From Mangifera indica (taxonomy: Eukaryota; Streptophyta; Magnoliopsida; Sapindales; Anacardiaceae): DNA of 64,000 nucleotides. Where the stretch lies: the NCBI RefSeq assembly GCF_011075055.1, contig NC_058153.1, positions 8,866,001 to 8,930,000 of the forward strand, in the 5' to 3' direction. Position 1 is the first letter of the stretch; each line of letters begins with the position of its first letter. Below are positions 21,126 through 32,082 of the stretch, piece by piece. The position numbers were made by a program, and so were the translations under genes. The notes under the pieces were generated by a model. It ran no database searches. It was not told where the DNA came from and saw only the letters and a program-made list of their open reading frames with translations.

Positions 21126-21984
21126 TTAGATTTCTAAACTGATTTTTTCCTCTCGAGCAAGTTCCTCATCTAAAAGGTTAATATGGAAAAGCTCTTGGAC
21201 GTTTTCAAGATGCCTCCTGGCTTCTAACACTCTTTCAGAAATGTGGCCAAAAGACTCCTTATTTAACTTCTTTAACTCACCTTTCAGCTTTTTAAGCTTG
21301 CTTATCACATTAAACATGGGGTTGCCTTTTACTTCATGGCTCCAAACTTCACCAACAATGTTGAGAAAGTTTTCATGGTGTGTCCACATATTAAAGAATT
21401 TAAAAGGAACTTTCTTACAAGCTTCTATGGTTCCCATTCTTACCATGCAAGGAGAGTGGTCAAATATAGAGGGGTTATGGAAATGAGCCATAGCATTCGG
21501 GAAAGTATCCTTCCAAGTGTCATTAATAAGAGCCCTATCTAGTTTGCATGCTATCCTCCTCTCGCCTTCACTACAATTGCTCCAAGTAAAGAGGTGACCC
21601 ATGAACCTTAGGTCATCCAATTCAGCCTCCCTAATGTAATTTCTAAGGTCTTTGCAATAGGAATTACCCCAAGTTGCCCCACCAACCTTTTCTTGAGGGT
21701 GTCTAATAGCATTAAAATCTCCCAATATAATCCAAGGGGAGTTTTGCATTATGTGGGATTTATTAATGAGATTATGCCAAAGGTCCTTCCTTTCCATGGG
21801 ATTATTGCCACCATAGACTATTGTCAAGCCAATACTAGTATTTTCCTTTACAAGCCTCACATCACAATGTAAGTATTGGGCATCATCCGTAATAACATTG
21901 AACCTAATAGTAGCTTTATTCCACCCAATCCAAATTTTGCCTAAAGAACCATCCATCGCATTACTACAATGTTCCCAACCTTGT
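21126..21984 (-). pseudogene. LINE L1 endonuclease (APE type), N-terminus missing
   Basis: Shows WIILGDFNAIRHPQEK (about 21700-21740), DDLRFMGHLFTWSN (about 21590), LDRALINDTW (about 21515) and FDHSPCMVRMG (about 21440). These match the Asp/Asn, Trp-Asn, Asp-Arg and His blocks of LINE endonucleases. The first part of the domain is absent at the junction with 21985. 277 codons are open from 21956 to 21126. It would nick the target DNA. Confidence 0.9.
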
Positions 21985-22902
21985 ACAATATAAGTGCTAC
22001 TTTTAATGTTTCTAACTTATCTTTGTTTGATGATGTAGATTTGAGGGCAAATCCTTCTCTAAAAAGGGGAGTGATGGAGACATTATCAGAGCACTAAGCC
22101 ATGAGGTGATCCACTTCAAATACTAGTAGAACTAATTATGAGGAGTTGAGCCAAGAAGTTGCAACAAGCCTTAAATGGACTCATGGAAAAGCTTTGGTCC
22201 AAGTCAAGCATCATGGAGGCCGATTGGGTCAAGGAAGGCATCGAGAGACTAGTTAATTTGATCCAGTTCTCAGCTCAAGAAAGAGTAGAGGAATCGGCCA
22301 TTGGGGATAAAAGCCCAATCTAACAATAGCATGTCATATTTAGCCGTCAAGGCAACATTGAAGGGAAGGCATCCAAGCATACCTTAGTTAGGCCTAGGAT
22401 GATGTTATTATTATTTCTGTAATGGTCTGAGTCTTGTTTTATTAAAGCCCAAGCTTTTATTTAAGTTATGTGTTATGTAATAGAGTATTTAAATTAGTTA
22501 TTTTTAAAACCCAAATGTCATGTTGGATTTTAACTTAGGTTCTTGAGCATTTAATTAGTTAATGGGCTTAGGTAAATTGGGTAGTCTATTAGGTTAAAGT
22601 CAAGTTAGGCCTTTTGGGTTTGTAAACACCATTTTAAAAAAACAATTTTTTTGAAAGAATCAGCAATAACGTTTTTGGGAACAGTAATAGTGAGTTTTAA
22701 CCTTGTTTCAAGATTTCAACTTCTTGATTCAAAACTATCAAGAACTTATCAACATTCATCCCTTGTGGCATTCTAATCACTAATCTATACCAAGGCTCGT
22801 ACGAATTTCATTCATGTTAGGTCAAGATGGAACCTGTTTCAATCGTGGACAAAGATTGATTCTTGATCGGGTTTCGCGCATCCTCGTTGACGTTTGCATC
22901 AC
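21985..22902 (+). mobile_element. Family-D remnant: integrase tail plus 3' LTR
   Basis: 21985-22071 matches D's last integrase codons (near 38370-38455: ATAAGTGCTACTTTTAATGT) and a purine tract. 22072-22902 is an 831-bp LTR starting TGATGGAG and ending TTTGCATCA, as in D (38456-39283). The 5' part is lost at the junction with LINE L1. On the right it interrupts family H's RT at 22903. Strongly diverged. Confidence 0.8.
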
Positions 22903-24423
22903 TTACTATCAACACACATCTTATAAGTGCCATCCTTCCTTGGAACAAGTAATGCCAATTTCAAGCAAGGATTCATGCTAGGTCTCATATAGCCCTTTTC
23001 AATGAATTCATTAACTTGTCTTTGTAGCTCTTTAGTCTTCTTAAGGTTGCATCTATAGGCAGGCTTGTTTGGAAGTGGTGCTGTTAGAATCAAATCAATC
23101 TGGTGCTTAATACACCTTGGTGGAGAAAGACTAGGTGGAAGCTCATTGGGAGATATGTACTCGAATATAGTAAGTACAGGTTGCACCAATGGGCTTGGTT
23201 CATTCTCCTCCTGGTTACTTTTCCCTTCAAGCATTAATAAGGCATAAACTAATTAATGGTTAATGAAAGCCTTTTCCACTTGTTGACCACTCAAAAATAA
23301 ACTCTCCTTCTTGACTTCATTCACCTTGGAAGCTATATGGAGTTGTTGTGGACTAAGGAGGGCTAGAGTGACGGTTTTATCCTTGAACTGGAACGAATAA
23401 GTATTCTTCTTGCCATCATGCTTCACCTCTCTATCAAAATGTCATGGCCTCCCTAATAGTAAATGGCATGCATCCATGGAAATCGTATCACAAAGTATCT
23501 CATCATTATAATGCTTTCCAATTGAAAAAGAAATAAGACTTGCCTATTTACTTGGAGAGTAGTCCCATTACTCAACCATTGTCGGTTTTAGGGGTGAGGT
23601 TATGGTATGGAAGGCAACTTGAGCTTGTCTACTAATGTGGTTAAAGCAACATTAGCACAACTACCACTATCAATGATCAAAGAGCATACCTTTCCATTGA
23701 TTGTGTACCTTGATTGAAAAATGTTGAACCTTTGTTCTTCATGAGGAAGGTTCTTGACATGCCAATTTCTTCTAATCACCATCATTTCTCCTTCATTAGC
23801 CCCTTGAATAACTTCTTTTTCTTCATCATTGGATTCGGTCAACTCAGGGCTAGGGGCTTTATTTTCTTCTTCTTCTTCTTGAAATGAGTCTTCAATAGCT
23901 TGTATCTCCCTCAAAGTTAGACTCTTCTATTTAGACAAACGACTTGGAAGTGTCCATAACCATGGCACTTGAAGCACTTCTTGTTAGTGAGGTTTGTCTT
24001 CCTTGGTTTAGGCTTCTCCTTACTTACTTTTACCACTTTTTCCTAGCCCTTATCTTTTGTAGAAGGCTGAACATAGGATAGAGACTCCTTGTGGAATGTA
24101 GTCTTGGAGATCGTGTGCTTCATGACTTTCTTTTGCTTCTCAACCTTGATGGCTAACTTGCACACATCTTCAAATGAACAATAAGGTTGAAGCTCCACCA
24201 TGTTTGTTATATTTTGTCTAAGGCCCCCAAGGAACCTTGCAATGGTTTACTCCTTCACTTCTCATCATTAATTTTTCAAACTCTCTAATATAGCTTTCAA
24301 CACTACTATCACCTTGTTTTAGAGTATGCAACTTTAGGTACAAGTCTTGTTGATGGTTCTCTAGTAGGAACCTTATCTTGACGAGCTTCTCCAAAGACTT
24401 AACTCTCTTTTTCCCTTCCTTCT
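22903..24423 (-). pseudogene. Family H gag (end), protease and RT (start), broken
   Basis: From right to left: the end of the capsid region, a decayed zinc-knuckle region (about 23930-23980), an acidic run (MREIQAIEDSFQEEEEE, 23914), protease [12 protein letters not shown] (about 23665-23700), and RT residues up to KMCVDSK (22903). Protein similarity is highest to C (for example the LVDKLKLP stretch). Several stops and frameshifts are visible between the pieces. Confidence 0.85.
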
Positions 24424-25265
24424 AGATAACGACAAGGAGGAGCGACAACCACATCCAAAAGTTTGGAATAGACCCAAGAAGTCAAACAAGTCCAATAAGG
24501 ATCCTTTGCACTAAGGAGTTGGATATTCTAATTAGACCAATCATAAGGTCAAGAGCTAAGAAGATGCAGCAAGCCTTAATTGGGATTATTGAAGATTTGG
24601 AGGCCAAGGCAAGTTTGCTTAAAAGGGATTGGATACTTGAAGGATTTAAAAGAGAGGTTAATTTAATTCAAGCCGAAGTCCAAGAGTTCTTATTATTTCG
24701 GCCCAAAGAAGTTTCAAGGGTGGCGTCCAAGACTACTTAAGTAGGCTTAATGCTATGTCATTTTATGATAATTTGTATTGGGCTAGAATTGTTACTAAAG
24801 CCCAAACTTTATTAGTTGAGTTATGTGTGTTTAATAGGCTAAGTTAATATTTGTTACAAGCCAAATTGTTATGTTAATTTTAATTAGAGTTTTTGGGTAG
24901 CTAAATAGGTAATGGGGTTAGGAAATATAGAAGTCCATTGGGTCATTAGTTAGGTTAGTCCTTTTAGGGTTAGGATTGCTAACTATATAAACATCTTTTT
25001 CTCATAATGAAGGGATGACATCTTTACACCAAAATTCATGTGTTTGTTGCCTTGATTCAAGATTTCATAATTCTTGATTCAATCTTCAAAGAACTTATCA
25101 AGAATTCATTCTTGTGGTGTTCAATCACCTAAATATACCAAGGTTCGGTTGTTTTCACATCAATTAAGTCAAGGTCCATCAAAATTTTAGAATCTTGATT
25201 CAATCCCAAGTTATTTTTTGCTTCAAACATTAGTTCTTTGCTTAGTATCTCTAAGGTTCACGTCA
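24424..25265 (+). repeat. Family-D solo LTR in gag of H
   Basis: 842 bp, collinear with D's LTR (AAGAAGATGCA...AACTTATCAAGAA...CACGTCA). It is flanked by CTTCT (24419-24423) and CTTAT (25266-25270), a five-base duplication with one mismatch. The first base is A rather than T, probably a mutation. H's gag continues on both sides. Confidence 0.75.
24519..24740 (+). pseudogene. LTR-encoded polyprotein tail of family D, still open
   Basis: About 73 open codons inside a solo LTR. They match the tail that family-D integrase frames read into their LTR: IRSRAKKMQQALIGIIED, then a charged helix-like stretch to the stop. The equivalent in the copy at 41369-41570 is also open. With no pol upstream it cannot be translated as a fusion here. 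Confidence 0.55.
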
Positions 25266-25506
25266 CTTATCTCTTTGCTTCTTTAAGTTTTTCCACCATA
25301 AAGAAGCATAATCATGAATTTCAAAATAGCTACCTTGCATTTCTTCTCATCCAAATAACCTTTGTATTCAAAAACCCTTTAAATTGAATACAACCAATCC
25401 ATAAACTTATCGGGGCTAGTGCTACTTTCAAACTCCAAAATATATATCTTGAGTCTCCTATCATCATCTCTATCTTTTCTTAGGGCCCTAACTTGTTCTT
25501 CTTCAC
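25266..25506 (-). pseudogene. Family H gag, N-terminal capsid part
   Basis: Minus-strand similarity to B's gag around 13940-14170 (the LWW...LKKQ segment through the acidic/Arg N-terminal block), with stops and small gaps. It ends abruptly at a poly(T) run at 25507. Confidence 0.75.
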
Positions 25507-25650
25507 TTTTTTTTTTTGGTAAATAAGATAATATTAAACCAAAAAAAGCCTTACCACGGGACGAGACCCCGGGTTAAGGAAAGACACCTTGCCTCAAACA
25601 AGCCTCGAGCTAAGGCACAAAAAAGATCCAAACCAAATCAAACATGCAAT
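25507..25650 (-). mobile_element. LINE 3'-tail fragment (L2-type)
   Basis: Begins with a T run (25507-25517), the poly(A) of a minus-strand LINE. The following TTAACCCGGGG and CTCGTCCCGTGGTAAGGC words (minus strand) resemble the tail of LINE L2 at 45626-45740. No target duplication is identified, and its right edge at the next LTR is approximate. Confidence 0.6.
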
Positions 25651-26443
25651 TGGTGTATATTCATCCAAACATGCAACAATAAACCAAAAATCAAAAACTA
25701 TTTTCACTATTCATATGGTATGAGCAGTTTTTTTGTTCTTGCAATTTAACCAACCAAATCAACTCTAAATCCAACCGAATTCATTTCATCATAATCACAA
25801 CACAATGAACTTTCTTTCAAAGTATAGATGTACACAATTGGTATAGAGTAAGGCAATCAAATTATAAGTAGAATGCAGTGGCAGAAATGGTAATTATGCT
25901 ATAACTCTCTGCCATAATCAAAATTAACACACATACACACTCTAATTTGGATTTCTAAGGAAACATTAAATGTAACCAAGGCATAAAGAAAAGTTCCACC
26001 AACCTTGGGGTCTTCCACCAAGAATGAATTGGATAAAGGAAAATGGAGAAAGCCAACAAAGCTTTGCTTCAAACTTCTATTATATCAAATTGTATAAACT
26101 CTCACAAAAGCATGGCCACCCTTTATATAGGGAAGAAGTGGCAGCAAAAATGGACTTTCCAATACAAAATCTATTCGTTTTTTAATACAAAAATCCTTTG
26201 AATTAAGCTAAGCCATAGCTCTTAGTTGCTAAAGACAAAAAGTGAGTTGCCTTTTCCCTAAATCTAGGAACCATGTCTCCTAGCTTTGTAACTAAGTTTC
26301 TATCTAGTTCTAAGCCAACTAAATACACAAGTTTGAGTTAAAATGGGCTTCAAAAGAGTCTTGGGTGGATTGGGCTTGGAAAGGCACCATGTGAGGCTCA
26401 TTTTAGGCCAAAAAAGCATACTCAAGGGATTCTTAAGTCTAAC
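25651..26443 (-). repeat. Family-G LTR, truncated
   Basis: Starts TGGTGTATATTCATCC on the plus strand, as the G LTRs at 44590-45559 and 60904-61883 end on the opposite strand. It is collinear with them to 26443, where it is cut at a joint with F1. A TATATAAA box lies on the minus strand at 26122-26129. Confidence 0.82.
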
Positions 26444-26450
26444 CATCTTC

Positions 26451-27796
26451 TTTGACTAGCTCCAACCATCTTCTTTGTCGCATATTCAAGTCTTTTTGAG
26501 TGAAAAAATATTTTAGACTTTTATGGTCGGTGTAGATGTTACATTTAACTCCATATAAATAATGCCTCCAAATTTTTAAAGCAAAAACTACTTCTGCTAA
26601 CTCTAAATCATGGGCAGGGTAGCGTGTTTCATAATCTTTTAACTACCGAGAGGCATACGCTATCACCTTACCCCTTGCATTATCACGGCTCCCAAGCCAC
26701 TATGCGAGGCATCGCAATAAATATCATAGTCTACACCCTCCTCTGGTAATACTAAAATAAGAGCTGTAGTCAACCGCCTTTTTAGCTCTTGGAAACTCTT
26801 TTCACAAGCATCAGTCCATATAAAAGGAGTTCCTTGTCTAGTAAGAGCTGTAAGTGGCTTGGCCAACTGGGCAAAACCTTGTACAAATCTCTTGTAATAG
26901 CCAGCTAGCCCTAAAAAGCTTCTGATCTCTTTCACTATCTTTGGCCTCGCCCATTCAAGTATTGTTTCTACTTTACTGGGGTCTACAACTATACCTGCCT
27001 TAGTAACCACGTGTCCCAAAAATACTACTCGGTCTAACCAGAATTCACACTTAGAGAATTTGGCATACAATTTCTTTTCTCTCAATCTTTGTAGCACAAA
27101 TCTCAAGTGTTTGGTATGTTCTTCTTCTGATCTGGAGTATATCAAGATATCATCAATAAATACCACCAAGAATTTGTCAAGGCAATCATGAAATACTCGA
27201 TTCATTAAATCCATGAAGATTGCTGGAGCATTAGTCAATCCAAAGGGCATTACCACAAACTCGTAGTGCCCATAGTGGGTCTGAAAAGTTGTCTTTGGAA
27301 TATCTTGCTCTGTAATCCTTGCCTGGTGATAACCTGACCTCAAGTCAATTTTGGAAAAAACAAAGGCTCCCTTCAATTGATCAAATAAATCATCAATTCG
27401 AGGCAACGGGTATTTATTCTTCACTGTCAGTTTATTCAACTCTCTGTAATCTATGCACATATGGAGCGACCCATCTATCTTTTTGACAAATAGTATGGGT
27501 GCTCCCCAAGGAGAGTGACTAGGTCTAATAAAACCCTTATCTAAAAGTTCTTGTAGCTGTTTCTTTAATTCTTGTAATTTAGCTGGAGCCATCCAGTAGG
27601 GGGCCTTTGAAATTGGCGTTGAGCTAGGTTCTAACTCTATATTGAACTCCAACTCTCTCTCTAGAGGTAAACCTGGTAGCTCATCAAGAAAAATATCAAG
27701 GAAATCTCGTACTATTGGGACATCCTGAACACCCAATCTTTGAATATCACATTCATGTACCACATGAGCTAAATATCCCATACACCCATTTTTCAA
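26451..27796 (-). pseudogene. F1 reverse transcriptase and RNase H start, broken
   Basis: 377 open codons from 27796: LPGLP motif, [65 protein letters not shown] (about 27130-27160), then the start of RNase H ([12 protein letters not shown]). Compared with F3, an indel near 26680 shifts the frame. Further RNase H sequence with [15 protein letters not shown] coding runs to 26451, where the element is cut. Confidence 0.9.
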
Positions 27797-28369
27797 TCAT
27801 TTTTGCGCCTTTACACTACTACTCATCATACTAGGTTGATGGCCCTCTCCGAAACTAAAGTACTCCCTATTATCGAGTTGGAATCGAGCCTTTTTCTTTC
27901 TACAGTCAATCTCGACTCCATATCTTTCTAAGAAATCCATGCCCAAGATAACATCAAAATCGAGCATATCAAAGACAATCAAGTCCACTTTTAACCCTCT
28001 CCCATGTATCACTACCCTCTGGTCTCTTAACATCTTATCAGTAATCACACTCCCACCATCTGGCATCTCAACTCTAATGGAATGGGTAGATCTAACAGAC
28101 ACTAAACCTACCCTTTCAATAACCCCTAGTGCAATAAAAGAGTGTGTAGCTCCTGAATCAATCAATGCATATAAAGAAACATAGTGGAATAAGAGCTGAC
28201 CAGTAACAATAGATGGGCTAGCCTCTACCTGACTATGGGTAGCTGTATAGACCCGTGCATTAATACTTCTCCCGGTTACACTGGCAGAATCAAGATTTGT
28301 TGTGGTTGTATCGGGACTAGCACCTTGGTACTCTGGCAATCCTTTGCTATATGCCCTGGCTGTTGGCAT
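27797..28369 (-). pseudogene. F1 aspartic protease region
   Basis: Contains ALIDSGATHSFIA (about 28125-28160) with the catalytic Asp, and FDVILGMDFLERYGVEIDC. It is separated from RT by one stop (a leucine codon in F3 is TGA here, 27797-27799). It would have matured Gag-Pol in the particle. Confidence 0.88.
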
Positions 28370-29492
28370 CTATAACAAATCACCTGTTTTTGTTGGTACT
28401 AACATTCCCCACTATGACGTCTCCCACAAATATGACACTGGGGAATATTTTCTTTTCTAGGCTTCTTGTCACTCTTCCCACCTTTTCTACGTGCTTTTGA
28501 TTGGCATTTTCTTTTTCCCCTATTGTTTATGAAACTGGAGCCAATTGAACTACCCCCTGATGCTGTAGCAGTGCTGAAACAGTCAATGAAGCAGGTAAAG
28601 CTGACCGACTTAGCATCACTGTCTGGGGTACTATCACTAATGAAGGTGTTGCCATAGAGGGTGCATTTCTGAGTAGCTTATTAACATATACCTCCAACCT
28701 CAATGCTCTCTCTAATGCCTCTTCATAAGTTTGAGGAGGTTGTGGTCCAGTTAACACATGTAAGGCTATCTCCGGTCTAAGGCCCTGAAGAAATCTGTCC
28801 AGTCGGAGACTAGGTGTACTCACCATACCTGGAGCAAAACTAGATAGGACATCAAAACGGGTAGAGTAATCCTTTACTGAACCCTCCCCCTGCTGCAAAG
28901 AAATAAACTCCTGAACTTTAACTGCTACCACATCAGTTGTCCTGTATTGGGCCTCAAATGCCTTTCTGAAGTCCTGCCAGGTCATCAGATCCATATTTCT
29001 GGTTTCTTTAACTAGGTCCCACCATACGCGGGCCTCTCCCCTTATCAAGAAACTAGCATACTGAACTTTTTCTCTATCAGTCATAGGAAACAAATCCATG
29101 GTACTTTCTACTTGCTTGATCCATTCATCAGCCACCAAAGGATCTTTAGTACCTTTAAATTTAGGAGGGGTATGCTGACTAGATAAAGAATAAATGGGCT
29201 CAAGTCACCTTTGAGCTCCAATTTCTCCTCTCCCTTCATTCCTCATTTCATTTTTGATTTCTTCTATGGCCTCCTCACGAATCTCACTTCTAATCTAATC
29301 TCGGATGGCATCTCTGGCCATATTTTTAGGTGTGGGTCTATCTTGACTCTCGGTCAACACCTGATGGACTATATCTCTGATTTCTGCTAGCCCAAATCTT
29401 GAACCACCTGACGGGGTAAGGTTGGACGGTTCTCCCGTCTCTCTCTAAATACCCCTTCCATGACCCCGTCCTCGTCGTGTGGTACTCCTCAT
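28370..29492 (-). pseudogene. F1 Gag, broken
   Basis: Starts at the Met at 29492 (MRSTTRRGRG), with a stop within 20 codons. The capsid region is open at 28527-29138 (EAEYRTTDVV-like block, RLDRFLQGLRPEIALHV). Two zinc knuckles lie at about 28345-28445, CHICGRRHSGEC and CYRCQQPGHIAKDC, separated by a stop. Two knuckles are usual for this lineage. Confidence 0.85.
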
Positions 29493-29727
29493 CTAAAAAC
29501 TACATAAGTGTAACTACATAAGGATTTTATTATTCTATTATTTGAATATAGGCAAAGAAAACAACTTACTATATTTGATTCTCAGGAACTGATCTATAAG
29601 ACATGAGGGGCACCTGTGCAATACTAGAATGCAAAACTATAGATATATTGTATTATATTATATTATATTACCACATATTCTATTATATCTTCTTCAAGCG
29701 CCCAAAATCGCGCTCTGATACCAAAAA
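29493..29727 (-). promoter_or_regulatory. F1 leader and primer binding site
   Basis: TGGTATCAGAGC on the minus strand at 29712-29723, four bases from the LTR, initiator tRNA-Met type. The leader contains a short TATTA microsatellite (about 29645-29672). Confidence 0.9.
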
Positions 29728-30289
29728 TGTAACCTCTTCAAACCAATAGGTGTGTTACAGAAAAACGGCAAGAGTTCCCCTATTTTAAAGGGCCCGGGGA
29801 ATTTTTTTTTCCTTTTTATTATGCCCTGTAACACTCCCAATTAGCAATTCACATAAATCAGTTTTACCAACCGACTAGATTTTCATTAACTTAATCACAA
29901 TTAATAAAATAAGTACCGAATAATAACCATCATAAAAATTATCACCCAGAGAAACTTTACAACCAATTTTCATAACTAGCCATAAATATATACATATATA
30001 GATATAGCTATACACAATCACATATATACATATAGGAAACAAAATATATACATATCCACCATTATCTACATCAAGTATATATACATATATGCATATATTC
30101 ACATATACATCAAAACATATAAATCAACAAAATTATGGTGCATTTCTCTCTTAGTCTCATGTCTCACTAGTGCTCCCCAAGAACCTTTGCTGCAACTCTT
30201 TACCTGTAAAATATTAAATTAAACGGAGTGAGCGACCATGGCTCAGTAAGAAGATCATACTCAATACTCAAAGTATTTCATACCAGTAC

Positions 30290-32067
30290 TGATAGAGGCA
30301 TCGTAGAAGCATCGAGCTGGTGCATATCCATCAAGGCAATGCAACAATTCACAAACTCAAATCTGGAAATTAATGTTCATATGGCACAGCAGCACTTTGT
30401 CTTCCAATTTAACCAATCAAATGACCTCCAAAACATACAAAGGATAGATCATTGGAAAGGGTATTCAAAGAGCTTTCTAATGGTATATTATAGTAATCAC
30501 AACTCAATCAACAAGACATTCAAAACTTGTTTAAAAGTTTGATGGCAAAATCTGAAAATGGCAAAATTACACACTATGAACAGTATCCGGGCATACAACA
30601 CACATTCACATTTTGGATTTCAAGGGTAACAAGAAAGTTAACCAAGGCATAAAGGAAATTTCCACCAACCTTGGGGTCTTCCACCACCAATTCTTCCTCC
30701 AAGATGAATTGGATAAAGGAAAAAGCAACTAAAGAAAAGCTACAAAGCTTTACTTGAATATTTCATTATCAAAGAAGTCTAGCCTTTACAAGTGAAAATT
30801 CACTTTCATATACAAGAGCAAGTGGCAGCAAAAATTGGGCATTAATTTGACATGAAAGCTTTTCCCTTCATTTAAGCTTAACCATTCATTCAATACTAAG
30901 GTCATACCATATTAATTGAAGAAAACAACAAAAGGGAACAACTTTTCCCTAAAAGGTGGAACTATGTCCACCAACTAAAGTTACTTGCTTCCCATTTAGT
31001 TGCAATTCAACTAAATGGGCTTCATGGCATCTTGGGCTCCATTTAAGTGATGGAGGGCTGCCTCATCTACTTGGGCTTCAAGTGGGCTTGTAGTTGGCTT
31101 CTTGGACTCATTTAAGTTTCCATTTCATTAAGGCCTTGAATGCAAGTAATGAGATTGCACCCAAAAGTAAAGTTGGGCCAATGTGGAAAAAGCAATGAAT
31201 CTTTGGGCTTGCATGGAGCTAATTCTTCATTCTCAATGGTGGCTTGAGCCAAATGGAGATTTGATAGAGACTTGGAAGCTAGGGTTGGAGAGGTAGCCGA
31301 AAATACATCACGAGCCATCAAGGAGATCCGCTACATATTCCGATTGGGCCAATTACGAGGAGCAGAGCTAAGAAGATGCAACAAGCCTTAGTTGGACTCA
31401 CGGAGGACTTGGAGACTAAGATCAACTTGATTCATGCCCAAGCTTATGTGCAAGCAAACTTTGAACGGTCATAACTTTTGATCCAGGAGGAGTTATAGGG
31501 CCTGTAATATATCAACGCGAAGCTCGTTTCAAGGTCTATAACCACAACTAGCTTTGCTAGTTACACCCAACTTGGAGGCCCAAATAACGTCATTTCAGTG
31601 CGTATTTCATAGTTTTTTGTTTACCCAAATTTAGGATTTTCAGTTTTATGATTTTGAGCTTGTTTGTGATTGGGCTAGACTTTATTGAGCCCAAGTGACA
31701 TCTTTTCTTTTAATTTAATTAGTGCTTTGGGTAGTTACTTAGGTAATGGGCTTGGGAAGTTTGGAAGTCCATTGGGTCATGGGTAGTTTAGGGTTAAGTT
31801 GGCATTATACTATAAAAACAAAATATTTCATAATGAATAAAACTTTTTTTTGGCTGATTTTTCACAAATAGATTGCTTACTATTGAGTTTACAATCTTTG
31901 AACTTATCAAGCTTGTCTTGTGGCGTTCACTATTCTCAATACTAAGGTTCGTTCGATTCCATATCGATTCGGGTCAAGGTTTAATTACGTGACGAAACCG
32001 ATTCAATCCTGGGAAAAATATCTTCTTAAGTGTTGGGTCTTGTGTCAAATCGTCAAGGTTCGCATCA
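30290..32067 (+). repeat. 5' LTR of D, interrupted by a solo LTR
   Basis: TGATAGAGG to TCGCATCA. Without the 993-bp solo LTR and its 5-bp duplication it is 780 bp, against 828 bp for the 3' LTR. The difference is a 48-bp deletion between two AGATCA words (joint at about 31408; full form at 38590-38643). Confidence 0.92.
30318..31310 (-). repeat. Family-A solo LTR inside D's 5' LTR
   Basis: 993 bp, TGGTGCATATCC to AAATACATCA, flanked by CGAGC at 30313-30317 and 31311-31315. D's 3' LTR (38480-38490) shows the empty site. No internal sequence remains, so the element was lost by LTR-LTR recombination. It matches A's 5' LTR in length. Confidence 0.95.
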
Positions 32068-32069
32068 GT

Positions 32070-32082
32070 TGGTATCAAAGCC
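32070..32082 (+). promoter_or_regulatory. Primer binding site of D, one mismatch
   Basis: TGGTATCAAAGCC, two bases after the LTR; one base differs from the initiator tRNA-Met complement. Confidence 0.88.

Larger units (their letters stand above)
18857..21984 (-). mobile_element. LINE L1 (plant L1-type), ORF2 remnant, outermost layer of the left nest
   Basis: Minus-strand LINE with endonuclease (21126-21984), RT (about 19500-21098) and the start of the zf-RVT region (to 18857), where element A cut it. The 3' tail is off-window to the left and the 5' part is lost at a junction with family-D sequence near 21985. Multiple frameshifts and stops. It contains a 68-bp LINE-tail insertion at 20903-20970. 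Confidence 0.92.
22903..25506 (-). mobile_element. Ty3/gypsy family H remnant (gag to RT)
   Basis: Minus-strand remnant related to C and B: the start of RT, protease, and gag to 24423, then the N-terminal part of gag at 25266-25506, separated by a family-D solo LTR. Both ends are lost: RT stops at the D remnant (22902), and the gag start stops at a LINE tail (25507). No LTR of its own is recognisable. Confidence 0.85.
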
